DNA from: Clostridia bacterium
GTDB lineage: Bacteria > Bacillota > Clostridia > Oscillospirales > CAG-382
Direction: 5' to 3'
NCBI GenBank assembly: GCA_017381715.1
Contig: JAFOBR010000054.1
Location: 1-33,117, forward strand
Length of the DNA: 33,117 nucleotides
Shown here: positions 1 through 7,592 of the stretch, piece by piece
Layout: each line of letters begins with the position of its first letter
Numbering within the stretch: position 1 is the stretch's first letter
The notes under the pieces: model-generated
The model's input: only the letters and a program-made list of their open reading frames with translations
Databases searched by the model: none
What the model was told of the DNA's origin: nothing
Translations under genes and position numbers: made by a program

Positions 1-40
1 ATATTTAAAAAATAAAAAATAAATTTTTCGGAGGAAAATT

Positions 41-1435
41 ATGAACCCCATTGTTATTGTTTTGATTTGTGCAGTCGTACTTATCGTAATGTCCTTTGTG
101 CTCTGGCTCTTCTCCAGATACAAGAGATGCCCTTCCGATAAGATCATGGTTATCTACGGTCGTATCGGTAAAAACAAAGACGGCACAAACCGCAGCTCCA
201 AGTGTATCCACGGCGGCGCCCAGTTCGTATGGCCCGTTATCCAGTCTTATTCCTATCTGGATCTTACACCTATCTCCATTCAGGTAGACCTTAAGAACGC
301 ACTTTCCAGACAGAATATCCGTATCGACGTTCCTTCCAGATTTACCGTCGGTATTTCTACCGAAACCGGTGTAATGCAAAACGCTGCAGAACGTCTGCTG
401 GGACTCCAGCTTTCCGAAATTCAGGAACTTTCAAAGGATATCATCTTCGGTCAGCTCCGTCTTGTTATCGCAACGATGGATATTGAGGAAATCAACACCG
501 ACCGTGATAAATTCCTTGCCGCTGTATCTTCCAACGTAGAAACCGAACTTAAAAAGATCGGTCTGCGTCTTATAAACGTTAACGTAACCGATATCAGCGA
601 TGAATCCGGATACATTGCAGCACTTGGTAAAGAAGCCGCTGCAAAGGCTATCAACGATGCAAAGAAGAGCGTTGCAGAGCAGGATAGAGAAGGTTCTATC
701 GGTGAAGCAAACGCAAAGATGGAACAGCGTATCAAGGTTTCCGAAGCAGATTCTATTGCTATTCAGGGTGAAAACGAAGCCAAAATGAAGATCGCTATGT
801 CCGAAGCTGCTCTTAAAGAAAAGCAGGCAGAGGCAATGAAGATCGCTACCACCGCAGAAAAGATTCAGGAAGCAAAGGCACTGGAAGAATCCTATGCGGC
901 ACAGCAGGCAGCAGAAGAAGCACGCCGTGCAAAAGAGCAGGCTACTTTGGAAGCAGACATCATCGTACGTGCAGAAGCAAAGAAGAAGGAGATCGAGCTG
1001 GAAGCAGAAGCAGAAGCAGAAAGACTCCGCAGAAAAGCAAAGGGTGAAGCAGACGCTATCTACGCAAAGATGGAAGCAGAAGCACGCGGTGTTGAAGAAA
1101 TTCTTAAAAAGCAGGCTGCAGGTTTTGCAGAAATTGTTAAATCCGCAGGCGGCGACCCCGAAGCCGCACTCAAGCTCCTTATTGCAGATAAGCTTGAAGA
1201 CCTTATGCGTGTTCAGGTTGACGCTGTTAAGGGTATTAAGATCGATAAGATTACCGTTTGGGACGGCGGCCAGGGCGGCGACGGCAAGACCGCAACCGCA
1301 AACTTTATCTCCGGTATGATGAAATCCGTACCTCCTCTTGACGAGGTGTTCGCAATGGCAGGTATGCAGCTTCCCCCCATTCTCGGCAAAAAGCTTGATG
1401 AAGCGGGCATAGAAACTACAGCCACCGAACAGTAA
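41..1435 (+). CDS. floT: Flotillin-like SPFH-domain membrane scaffold protein
   Basis: 464-residue protein. Residues 1-24 form one hydrophobic N-terminal helix ending at an RYKR basic stop. An SPFH/prohibitin-like domain follows (about 25-205). A long Ala/Glu/Lys coiled coil with EAEAEAE runs spans about 205-360. The C-terminus carries the IDKITVWDGG motif near residue 400, which resembles the IDKITV-D-GG motif of Bacillus FloT/YuaG. Flotillins oligomerise on the cytoplasmic face of the membrane and organise functional microdomains; that is family knowledge. The start follows a GGAGGA ribosome-binding site at 30-35. Only 40 bases of upstream sequence are visible, so an NfeD partner, often encoded next to flotillin, could lie just outside. 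Codon choice (many C-ending Phe, Ile and Tyr codons) looks like that of a well-expressed gene. Four small membrane-protein genes follow on the same strand. Confidence 0.93.
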   Translation: MNPIVIVLICAVVLIVMSFVLWLFSRYKRCPSDKIMVIYGRIGKNKDGTNRSSKCIHGGAQFVWPVIQSYSYLDLTPISIQVDLKNALSRQNIRIDVPSRFTVGISTETGVMQNAAERLLGLQLSEIQELSKDIIFGQLRLVIATMDIEEINTDRDKFLAAVSSNVETELKKIGLRLINVNVTDISDESGYIAALGKEAAAKAINDAKKSVAEQDREGSIGEANAKMEQRIKVSEADSIAIQGENEAKMKIAMSEAALKEKQAEAMKIATTAEKIQEAKALEESYAAQQAAEEARRAKEQATLEADIIVRAEAKKKEIELEAEAEAERLRRKAKGEADAIYAKMEAEARGVEEILKKQAAGFAEIVKSAGGDPEAALKLLIADKLEDLMRVQVDAVKGIKIDKITVWDGGQGGDGKTATANFISGMMKSVPPLDEVFAMAGMQLPPILGKKLDEAGIETTATEQ

Positions 1436-1513
1436 TCACAAAACGCCCGCGCGTGCGTAAACGCGTATGACACAGATATATAGTGACGCCAAACCACTGT
1501 ATATACTCCGACT

Positions 1514-1547
1514 CCGAAGGGCTTGCTCAAACGTAGCAGCCCTTCGG
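1514..1547 (+). other. Intercistronic hairpin without U-tract
   Basis: CCGAAGGGCT at 1514-1523 pairs with AGCCCTTCGG at 1538-1547. The stem continues inward as GCT/AGC past one bulged T, leaving a 7-base loop. There is no run of T after the stem, so it is a poor intrinsic terminator. It may mark a processing or stability boundary between the flotillin mRNA and the downstream small genes. Confidence 0.6.
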
Positions 1548-1574
1548 GGAAGATAAAGAAAGGTGTTTTTTAAA

Positions 1575-1952
1575 ATGGCAAACTATAAATACTCATACAA
1601 CGAAGAACCCGCGCCTCCGCCTCCCGAAGAGGTGAAGGAGTATAAGCATTATACCGTTTACCCCAATAACGTGTTGATAATGGGTATACTTTCCCTTATT
1701 TTCTCCGGATTGATAGGTGTTGTCCTCGCTTTGTGGACCCTTCAGAAAGAGAAGATATACCGTACCGAACACGAGGGTGAAACCTGCACCAAGGTAAAGA
1801 TAGGTAGAATTCTTGCTATTATAAGCCTTGTTATGCTGGGCGTATCGGTGGCATTTTCGCTCGTGTATTACATTGCTATGATCATTATCAATATTATGTA
1901 TGCACCCGAAGAGGTTTCCCAGCTTTATACATATATTTATCCTTTTATCTAA
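1575..1952 (+). CDS. Small two-helix membrane protein, dispanin/DUF4190-like
   Basis: 125 residues from the ATG at 1575, preceded by AAGAAAGG at 1556-1563. An in-frame GTG at 1563 overlaps that ribosome-binding site and is less likely. Residues 1-28 are hydrophilic with a PAPPPPEE run. Two hydrophobic segments follow (about 33-53 and 76-103), joined by a polar loop with several charged residues and the KVKIGRILAI entry to helix 2. This proline-rich tail plus two helices resembles CD225/dispanin or DUF4190 proteins; the assignment is by pattern only. It sits 139 bases after the flotillin gene and 22 bases before the next gene. Its topology would suit a flotillin-domain client or accessory protein, but that is inference. 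Confidence 0.82.
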   Translation: MANYKYSYNEEPAPPPPEEVKEYKHYTVYPNNVLIMGILSLIFSGLIGVVLALWTLQKEKIYRTEHEGETCTKVKIGRILAIISLVMLGVSVAFSLVYYIAMIIINIMYAPEEVSQLYTYIYPFI

Positions 1953-1974
1953 TAAATTTTTAGGCGGTTTTAAA

Positions 1975-2670
1975 ATGTATAATGTAACCGAAAAACAAAT
2001 AAAAATAGATGAACGAATACAAGCCGTGGCAGTTATATTTATATCCCTGCTTTTACTGGGTATGACGGTTGGTTTTTCGGTGCTGTTGGTATCTTCGGCT
2101 TTGGCTTTTGAACCCAACGAAGCTGCCGCTCCCATTGCTATAAAGATTTCATACGCGGTCTTTGTTATTGAAGGCTTGTTTCTTTTGTTGTGTTTTGTAA
2201 TTTGCGTGTGTTTGTTTGTAGCAGGCATTCGCAATTCGTTATACGTTTACGTTTTCGACCAGCTCGGTATAAGCCGTATTTCTCCCTTCGGCACAAGGTT
2301 TATTGCTTGGGAAGACGTTAAGGATTACGGAATTTCCTTCGAGTATACCCGCCGTTCAAGCCATTTTTTCATTGATATAGGCAAATCCTATTCCTTTTAC
2401 GTTTCGGACAAAGTGTGTCCCCAAAAGAATTACAGCAAAAAAGATCTTTCCGGTGTATTTTTCAGACGTTCATTCAGTCTGGGATATCAAAAGCATACGG
2501 GCTATTTTGAAGCCCGCAAGCAAGGTGAATACGAGCGCCAGATGCTCGCCTTTTGCGCAGAACATACGGATACAGAGCCCTTTATCGCATCCAACGCCAC
2601 GGGACTTCTCGATCCCGTGCTTGAAAGCCCCTCGGACAAATTAAAAGAAAAATTCCGCCCCAAAAATTAA
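1975..2670 (+). CDS. Membrane protein with probable PH-like domain, paralogue A
   Basis: 231 residues from the ATG at 1975, chosen because the in-frame extension to 1900 overlaps the previous gene. Two hydrophobic segments (about 19-43 and 56-80) precede a soluble C-terminal domain. That domain begins LYVYVFDQLGISRISPFG and continues IAWEDVKDYG. This order (Gly-Ile strand, Pro-Phe-Gly turn, Ile-x-Trp-x-Asp-Val/Leu) resembles membrane-anchored bacterial PH-like proteins such as the YcxB/bPH_2 type. The fold assignment is inference. The protein is clearly related along its length to the 3369-4052 product: both have VFD-x-x-GI-x-R-SPFG, W-x-D-x-KDYG, FYVSDK and FC-x-x-HTD-x-x-P. No catalytic motif is visible. 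Confidence 0.85.
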   Translation: MYNVTEKQIKIDERIQAVAVIFISLLLLGMTVGFSVLLVSSALAFEPNEAAAPIAIKISYAVFVIEGLFLLLCFVICVCLFVAGIRNSLYVYVFDQLGISRISPFGTRFIAWEDVKDYGISFEYTRRSSHFFIDIGKSYSFYVSDKVCPQKNYSKKDLSGVFFRRSFSLGYQKHTGYFEARKQGEYERQMLAFCAEHTDTEPFIASNATGLLDPVLESPSDKLKEKFRPKN

Positions 2671-2681
2671 GAGGTGAATTT

Positions 2682-3338
2682 ATGCTTCTTCCCGAATCCT
2701 TACAAAAACTACGAATAAAAACGTATATTAAACGCTTTCTTCTGTGCTTTGTTTTGTTTTCTGTCATTACCGCGTTGGTATATTATTATCGGGAAACCAT
2801 ATTTTCTTATGAGCTTATACCGCCGTTTGCCATTGCCTGCATAGGTATTGCAGTGTATTCCGTGCCCTTCGGTGTATCGGGAATACCGCTTACTTTGTTT
2901 GATCGTGATTGGGAAGGCGTTATCACGGCGATAGATATAAAAACCAATACGGATACATATAACATAGGCGGTAAGCCTTACAAGTATTATAAAAACGATA
3001 TCGTGCTTACCATTCAAAAACAAAACGGAAAAATAGTAAAGCATATAGCAAAATCCTTGGGTGTAAAAGAACGGGTCGGCATCGACTCCACCATTATGGG
3101 AAACGCACACAGTGTTGCAACCGGCAAAATAGAAAACCACGTTGATGAATTTTCTGTCGGCGATAAGGTATATCATTTCTACGGCTTTAAGTACAATTTT
3201 TACGTCCACGAGCCCCACGAGGAGCATAGACACTGTATAGTCTGCGGTACTACGAATAATTTTCACAGCAAAACCTGCTGGAACTGCGGCAGCGAGCTGC
3301 TTAAGCACAAGATATCATACGGAAATAATAAGCATTAG
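2682..3338 (+). CDS. Membrane protein with C-terminal zinc ribbon
   Basis: 218 residues; the ATG at 2682 follows an AAGAGGTG site at 2670-2677, eleven bases after the previous stop. A basic N-terminus leads into two hydrophobic segments (about 18-38 and 45-66), separated by only a few residues. A mostly beta-predicted soluble region follows (about 75-185). The C-terminus has two CxxC pairs, CIVCG and CWNCG (about 186-206), 13 residues apart as in rubredoxin-type zinc ribbons. I do not recognise a named family. It lies between two paralogous membrane genes and is probably co-transcribed with them. The ribbon could bind a partner protein; nothing in the sequence suggests DNA binding. Confidence 0.83.
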   Translation: MLLPESLQKLRIKTYIKRFLLCFVLFSVITALVYYYRETIFSYELIPPFAIACIGIAVYSVPFGVSGIPLTLFDRDWEGVITAIDIKTNTDTYNIGGKPYKYYKNDIVLTIQKQNGKIVKHIAKSLGVKERVGIDSTIMGNAHSVATGKIENHVDEFSVGDKVYHFYGFKYNFYVHEPHEEHRHCIVCGTTNNFHSKTCWNCGSELLKHKISYGNNKH

Positions 3339-3368
3339 GTATAAACAGCATTTATAGCGGAGGAATTT

Positions 3369-4052
3369 ATGTTAGAAGCAACAGACAGCAAAATTACAGT
3401 CAGCGGAAGAAAAGTAGGTATACCCTCTGTAATAATTTACAGCTTGATGACGCTCGTTTCCTTGGGTACGGTAATAATGTGGGCTTTTATGATGGGATCT
3501 GACTTCCTTACGCCTGTAAGCGAAAAACTTGTGCTTTGGGTCAATATCGGTAAGGGATACGTTATGTTTGCGTTAACGTGTGTGTTTGCCATGATGGTCC
3601 TTTACCTTGTATATAACATCCGCGAAGCGTTGTTTACATACGTTTTTGATGAGCAGGGGATACACCGTCTTTCTCCCTTTGGGGAAAAGCACATTCTATG
3701 GGCGGATCTTAAGGACTACGGCTTTTCCTATTTCCGCAAAATCTTGAGTTATCGCCTTTCCGATCTGTATTATCCCGATCGCGGCCACGAATATATATTT
3801 TATGTATCCGATAAAAAGCTTGAAAACAAAAAACACGGCAGAAAACGTCTGCGCGGTGTAAGCATGTGGTGGCATTGCGCCTTTAAAACAGGACACGTTT
3901 CCGGATTTTTCAACAGACGCCGTTCAACGTCGGCATACCGCATTATACTTGATTTCTGTGCATCCCATACCGATATAAAGCCCAATATGCCCGGTCAGGT
4001 TGCCGAATACATATACCCCGATGCAGGTGAAGCGGAAGGACAGTTGTTATAA
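3369..4052 (+). CDS. Membrane protein with probable PH-like domain, paralogue B
   Basis: 227 residues; the start follows an AGCGGAGGA site at 3356-3364. Two hydrophobic segments (about 17-42 and 56-80) precede a soluble domain with VFDEQGIHRLSPFG, ILWADLKDYG, FYVSDKK and FCASHTDIKP, matching paralogue A in the same order. Two copies of one architecture flanking the zinc-ribbon gene suggest a duplication and possibly a heteromeric complex. The C-terminal tail diverges from paralogue A. The nearest downstream element is the intrinsic terminator at 4121-4141, so this looks like the last gene of the flotillin-led unit. Function is unknown. Confidence 0.85.
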   Translation: MLEATDSKITVSGRKVGIPSVIIYSLMTLVSLGTVIMWAFMMGSDFLTPVSEKLVLWVNIGKGYVMFALTCVFAMMVLYLVYNIREALFTYVFDEQGIHRLSPFGEKHILWADLKDYGFSYFRKILSYRLSDLYYPDRGHEYIFYVSDKKLENKKHGRKRLRGVSMWWHCAFKTGHVSGFFNRRRSTSAYRIILDFCASHTDIKPNMPGQVAEYIYPDAGEAEGQLL

Positions 4053-4077
4053 ATAAACAACCTTTCAATATAAAAAT

Positions 4078-4106
4078 TTCAAAAAAGCTTACGTCCATAT
4101 CATAAT
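4078..4106 (+). promoter_or_regulatory. Weak candidate promoter upstream of the 73-residue ORF
   Basis: TTCAAA at 4078-4083 and CATAAT at 4101-4106 are 17 bases apart (4/6 and 5/6 matches to the sigma-70 consensus). Transcription from here would start near 4113, so the RNA would begin almost exactly at the long hairpin 4114-4161. No better promoter is visible for the downstream small ORF. Confidence 0.35.
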
Positions 4107-4120
4107 ATTCTCCTTGTCTT

Positions 4121-4141
4121 AAAGCGGTCGGGCGCTTTTTT
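4121..4141 (+). terminator. Intrinsic terminator nested in a longer inverted repeat
   Basis: AAAGCG (4121-4126) pairs with CGCTTT (4133-4138) around a GTCGGG loop, followed by T through 4141: a compact Rho-independent terminator. The same bases 4122-4132 are also perfectly complementary to 4144-4154 (11 pairs). TTGTC (4114-4118) pairs further with GACAA (4157-4161). The short and long hairpins therefore cannot form together. Confidence 0.75.
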
Positions 4142-4198
4142 CACCCGACCGCTTGCGACAAACCCCATCCCTTTTTCCGAATAAAAGAGGTGCATAGT

Positions 4199-4420
4199 AT
4201 GGCAAATGTTATTATTAACAAATCTATAGAAAAATGTATTGATACCGCCAAGGATTTCGAACGTTCGGAAATATTTTTCCGATTTGAATTCGAACCCTTG
4301 GATACTCACAGATTCCGGTTTGCTCAAGTCCCGAGAGATATAATGAGAGGTCGTTATGTGGAATTGGAGCTTTCGCCAAAGCCTCCGAAGTCTGCTCCCC
4401 GAGTAGAAATTACCCTTTAA
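4199..4420 (+). CDS. Small hypothetical protein, 73 residues
   Basis: ATG at 4199 with an AAGAGG site at 4185-4190. The product is soluble-looking and charged, with no membrane segment or cysteine pair. It begins MANVIINKSIEKC, has a phenylalanine/arginine-rich middle (FFRFEFEP, HRFRFAQVP), and ends in a basic-proline stretch and VEITL. I do not recognise a family. Support for a real gene comes from the ribosome-binding site, a strong terminator 10 bases after the stop, and an upstream terminator that isolates it from the flotillin cluster. It could still be a chance frame. Confidence 0.55.
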   Translation: MANVIINKSIEKCIDTAKDFERSEIFFRFEFEPLDTHRFRFAQVPRDIMRGRYVELELSPKPPKSAPRVEITL

Positions 4421-4430
4421 ATGAGAAGTA

Positions 4431-4467
4431 AAGCCGTTGTCTTTTTGACAACGGCTTGAATTTTTTT
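4431..4467 (+). terminator. Intrinsic terminator
   Basis: An 11-base stem AAGCCGTTGTC/GACAACGGCTT (4431-4441 and 4447-4457) has a T5 loop. It is followed by GAA and a T7 tract at 4461-4467. It ends the 73-residue ORF on the plus strand; the minus-strand side has no T-tract. Confidence 0.9.
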
Positions 4468-4473
4468 GTTGTT

Positions 4474-4908
4474 TTATAAAAAAGAGCGTATATCCACAGC
4501 CAGCTTTTCTTCCAGGTTTATAAGGCGTTTTGTAATATCTTTGGAAACCTCGTCCGCCGCTTTATATTGGTTAAGGTACTTGTTTAAGGATTTAACCCCC
4601 ATATTGCAACCGTCGGTTATAAGGTCTGCAATAGTTTTGTCATTTTCCTTTATGCCCAATTTTATCTCAGTCTTCATCATAGACATTCCCTTTGCGATAG
4701 GGGAAGGGTCTTTACCCTCGTCATCGTATTTATCCAAAAGCTGTTGTAATTCCTCGTCAAGCTCATCGTGCTCTTCCTTGCAATCGGATAAATATTTCCA
4801 CAGGGTATCGTCCTTCACGTAATCCAGAACACCCTCGATGGAGCTGACACCCATCTTCACTCCCGCATCACATTCACGAAGCAGCTTTATAGTATCTTGT
4901 TCTATCAT
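4474..4908 (-). CDS. Small all-helical protein, possibly DUF2383/ferritin-like
   Basis: 144 residues from the ATG at 4908. Longer in-frame extensions to 5097 cross into the deoC gene and encode an implausible N-terminus. The product begins MIEQDTIKLLRECDAG and is highly acidic and helical. It has heptad-like stretches such as EEHDELDEELQQLL and a pattern of four amphipathic helices with no membrane segment. The layout resembles DUF2383/PA2169-type four-helix proteins, but I would hold that loosely. A Shine-Dalgarno-like AAGGAAA lies about 14 bases upstream of the ATG, longer than usual. It is divergent from deoC with 151 bases between the two starts. Function is unknown. Confidence 0.82.
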   Translation of the reverse strand: MIEQDTIKLLRECDAGVKMGVSSIEGVLDYVKDDTLWKYLSDCKEEHDELDEELQQLLDKYDDEGKDPSPIAKGMSMMKTEIKLGIKENDKTIADLITDGCNMGVKSLNKYLNQYKAADEVSKDITKRLINLEEKLAVDIRSFL

Positions 4909-5003
4909 TTCAAACCGAATTTCCTTTCCCTTTGATATAGAAAAAGTATACCCGTTTTTTGGAATGTTATTTCTTTTTCGCTCTTTTATTTTTTTATAAA
5001 ATG

Positions 5004-5012
5004 TGTTATAAT
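5004..5012 (+). promoter_or_regulatory. Extended -10 promoter for the deo operon
   Basis: TGTTATAAT gives a perfect TGn-TATAAT extended -10. I see no convincing -35 at 16-18 bases upstream, where the sequence is T-rich. The start point would be near 5019, giving a leader of about 40 bases before deoC. No DeoR-type operator palindrome is obvious. Confidence 0.65.
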
Positions 5013-5059
5013 TATATATACTGTCTGCGCCGAAAAGCGCGGAAAGGGGAATAAATATA

Positions 5060-5728
5060 ATGCAGATTTCTGATATACTTAAAAAATGCGACCACACGCT
5101 CCTTGCCCAAACAGCTACGTGGGAAGAGATAAAAGCTGTGTGCGATGACGGAATTAAATATTCTGTAGCATCCGTTTGTATTCCTGCCGCTTACGTTAAG
5201 CAGGCAAAGGATTACGTGGGGGAAAAGCTTAAAATATGCACGGTTATCGGGTTTCCCAACGGGTATTCAACCACGGCAGCCAAGCTTTTTGAATGTAAAG
5301 ACGCCCTTTCAAACGGCGCAGACGAAATAGATACTGTAATAAATATCGGATTTTTAAAATCCCAAAGATACGATGAAATTCTGTTTGAGCTTGCAGAGCT
5401 TAAAAAGGCGTGCGGGGATAAGATATTAAAAGTAATTATCGAAACCTGCCTGCTTACAGAGGAAGAAAAGATTAAAATGTGCCATATCGTAACCCAATCC
5501 GGCGCGGATTATATAAAGACCTCCACGGGATTTTCGTCAGGCGGCGCCACCAAGGAGGATGTTGCGTTGTTTGCCAAGCATATAGGAAACGGTGTCCGCA
5601 TAAAAGCAGCGGCCGGTATATCTTCTTTGGAGGATGCAAAGGAGTTTATCTCTCTGGGTGCGGACCGTCTGGGCACCAGCCGAATAGTGAAAATAGCAAA
5701 AAATCTTGCCGATGACGGCACGTACTGA
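5060..5728 (+). CDS. deoC: Deoxyribose-phosphate aldolase
   Basis: 222-residue class I aldolase that splits 2-deoxyribose-5-phosphate into acetaldehyde and glyceraldehyde-3-phosphate in the cytoplasm. Hallmarks in order: CDHTLL (10-15), VIGFPNG (62-68), [10 protein letters not shown] (88-97, with active-site Asp91), the Schiff-base lysine Lys153 in DYIKTSTGF, and KAAAGI (182-187) with the second lysine Lys182. The family usually has KASGG or KAAGG here, so the first Gly is Ala. The length is normal. An AAGGGG-type site precedes the ATG. It is the first gene of the nucleoside-salvage operon; deoD starts 15 bases after its stop. Confidence 0.97.
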   Translation: MQISDILKKCDHTLLAQTATWEEIKAVCDDGIKYSVASVCIPAAYVKQAKDYVGEKLKICTVIGFPNGYSTTAAKLFECKDALSNGADEIDTVINIGFLKSQRYDEILFELAELKKACGDKILKVIIETCLLTEEEKIKMCHIVTQSGADYIKTSTGFSSGGATKEDVALFAKHIGNGVRIKAAAGISSLEDAKEFISLGADRLGTSRIVKIAKNLADDGTY

Positions 5729-5743
5729 AAAAGGAGATTGGCT

Positions 5744-6460
5744 ATGGAAAAACACACACCTCATATCAAAGCAACCTCCGCAGATTTCGCAAAGACCGTG
5801 CTTATGCCGGGTGACCCTTTGCGTTCTAAATTCGTTGCGGAAAACTTTTTGAAAGATGCCGTCCTTGTAAATAACGTAAGAGGTATTCAGGGTTATACGG
5901 GTACTTATAACGGCGTGCCCGTATCCGTAATGGCAAGCGGTATGGGAATGCCCTCTATCGGCATATATTCCTACGAGCTTTTTAATTTCTTCGGAGTGGA
6001 AAATATTATACGTATCGGCTCTGCAGGAGGACTTGCAGATCAGGTTCAGCTTCGTGATATCATCATCGGTATGGGTGCCTGCACCAATTCCGCGTATCAG
6101 GAGCAGTATAAATTGGACGGAAATTTTGCCCCTATTGCAGATTTTTCGCTTTTGCGCAAAACTGTGGAAGAAGCGGAAAAGCTGGGGGTAAGATACCACG
6201 TGGGCAATATACTTTCTTCCGATGTGTTTTATCACGCAGACCCTGCATTTAACGATGGCTGGTACAAAATGGGCGTGCTGGGCGTAGAAATGGAAGCCGC
6301 CGCACTGTATATGAATGCCGCCGCTTCCGGCAAGCGTGCTCTTGCTATCTGTACCGTGTCCGACCATATCCTCCGTGGTGAAGCGTTGGATTCCGATGCA
6401 CGTCAGAGCACCTTTACGGATATGATGACAATCGCTTTAAACGTTGCCGCTTCTCTTTGA
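5744..6460 (+). CDS. deoD: Purine-nucleoside phosphorylase, DeoD type
   Basis: 238 residues. The ATG at 5744 sits 7 bases after AAGGAG (5731-5736); the in-frame TTG at 5738 is too close to that site. The enzyme phosphorolyses purine (deoxy)nucleosides to base plus (deoxy)ribose-1-phosphate. Visible family motifs are HIKA near the N-terminus, MPGDPLR for phosphate binding, RIGSAGGL, GVEMEAAALY for ribose binding, and SDHI with the catalytic Asp near residue 204. Length matches the hexameric PNP-I/UdP family. It is second in the operon; deoB begins 9 bases after its stop. UdP-type activity cannot be excluded, but the MPGDPLR/MEAAALY set fits DeoD. Confidence 0.96.
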   Translation: MEKHTPHIKATSADFAKTVLMPGDPLRSKFVAENFLKDAVLVNNVRGIQGYTGTYNGVPVSVMASGMGMPSIGIYSYELFNFFGVENIIRIGSAGGLADQVQLRDIIIGMGACTNSAYQEQYKLDGNFAPIADFSLLRKTVEEAEKLGVRYHVGNILSSDVFYHADPAFNDGWYKMGVLGVEMEAAALYMNAAASGKRALAICTVSDHILRGEALDSDARQSTFTDMMTIALNVAASL

Positions 6461-6469
6461 GGAAAATAA

Positions 6470-7591
6470 ATGAAACGTGTATTTTTAATTGTTTTGGATT
6501 CCTTCGGTATAGGCGCCGCTCCCGATGCCGCCGATTTCGGTGATACGGGTGCAAACACCGCTTTAAGTGTATTTAAAACGGGAAAACTTAATATACCAAA
6601 CCTTATTTCCCTCGGCTTTGGGAATATAGAGGGCGTGGATCATATTCCCGCTGTGTCAAATCCGCTTGCTTCCGTTGCACGGCTTGCGGAGCTGAGCAAG
6701 GGAAAGGACACCACTATCGGTCATTGGGAAATAGCGGGTATAGTTTCTCAAAAACCTTTGCCTACCTATCCGAACGGATTTCCCCAAAGCGTTATAGAGG
6801 AATTTGAACAAAAAACGGGCTATGGCACACTTTGCAACAAGCCTTATTCCGGCACGGAGGTTATACGTGATTACGGAGACGAGCATTTGCGCACGGGAAA
6901 GCTTATCGTTTATACCTCGGCAGACAGCGTGTTTCAGATAGCCGCCCACGAGGACAAGGTGCCGGTTGATGAGCTGTACCGTGTGTGCGGTATCGCCCGT
7001 GAGATTTTAAAAGGCGAGCACGGGGTTGGACGTGTTATTGCCCGTCCTTTTACGGGAAGTAATGGCAATTATACAAGAACCGCAAACAGACGGGATTTTT
7101 CTCTTATTCCGCCCAATGGCAACATGAACGAGGTTATTAAAAACGCGGGACTTGAGGTTATATCCGTAGGCAAGATAAAGGATATTTTTGCAGGTCAGGG
7201 AATAACCCAAAGCTTTCCCACCCACGGAAACGGCGAGGGTATGGAAGTAACTTCGCAAATTCAGAATAAGGATTTTTCGGGACTGTGCTTTGTAAATCTC
7301 GTGGATTTCGATATGCTGTACGGTCATAGGCAGGACGCCTTGGGGTATGCTCTTGCTATGAATGAATTTGATACGTGGCTTGGCGGTTTTATGCAGAATA
7401 TGAAAAAAGAAGATGTGCTGATAATCACCGCCGACCACGGATGCGACCCTTCGGATAACAGCACCGACCACACACGGGAATATGTTCCTTTGCTTGTGTA
7501 CGGCAATAGGGTTGAACCGAAAAATCTCGGCACGGTGGAAGGATTTACTGTTATAAGAGATATTGTCTGCAATTATCTGCAGGGAGAATGA
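6470..7591 (+). CDS. deoB: Phosphopentomutase
   Basis: 373 residues, alkaline-phosphatase superfamily. It interconverts (deoxy)ribose-1-phosphate and -5-phosphate, linking the phosphorylases to DeoC. The N-terminal metal motif VLDSFGIGAAPDA has Asp10. The phosphorylated threonine lies in GKDTTIGHWE (Thr81/82). The C-terminal metal ligands are in ITADHGCDP and DHTREYVP. It is slightly shorter than the usual 390 residues, without an obvious domain loss. The ATG at 6470 follows GAGGAAA. The stop at 7589-7591 is one base from the cdd ATG, so translation is probably coupled. Confidence 0.97.
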   Translation: MKRVFLIVLDSFGIGAAPDAADFGDTGANTALSVFKTGKLNIPNLISLGFGNIEGVDHIPAVSNPLASVARLAELSKGKDTTIGHWEIAGIVSQKPLPTYPNGFPQSVIEEFEQKTGYGTLCNKPYSGTEVIRDYGDEHLRTGKLIVYTSADSVFQIAAHEDKVPVDELYRVCGIAREILKGEHGVGRVIARPFTGSNGNYTRTANRRDFSLIPPNGNMNEVIKNAGLEVISVGKIKDIFAGQGITQSFPTHGNGEGMEVTSQIQNKDFSGLCFVNLVDFDMLYGHRQDALGYALAMNEFDTWLGGFMQNMKKEDVLIITADHGCDPSDNSTDHTREYVPLLVYGNRVEPKNLGTVEGFTVIRDIVCNYLQGE

Positions 7592-7592
7592 T

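Noticed and set aside
5537..6367. A 276-codon minus-strand frame across deoC/deoD
   Set aside because: It spans two well-supported genes and gives a His/Cys-rich nonsense protein with no start signals.
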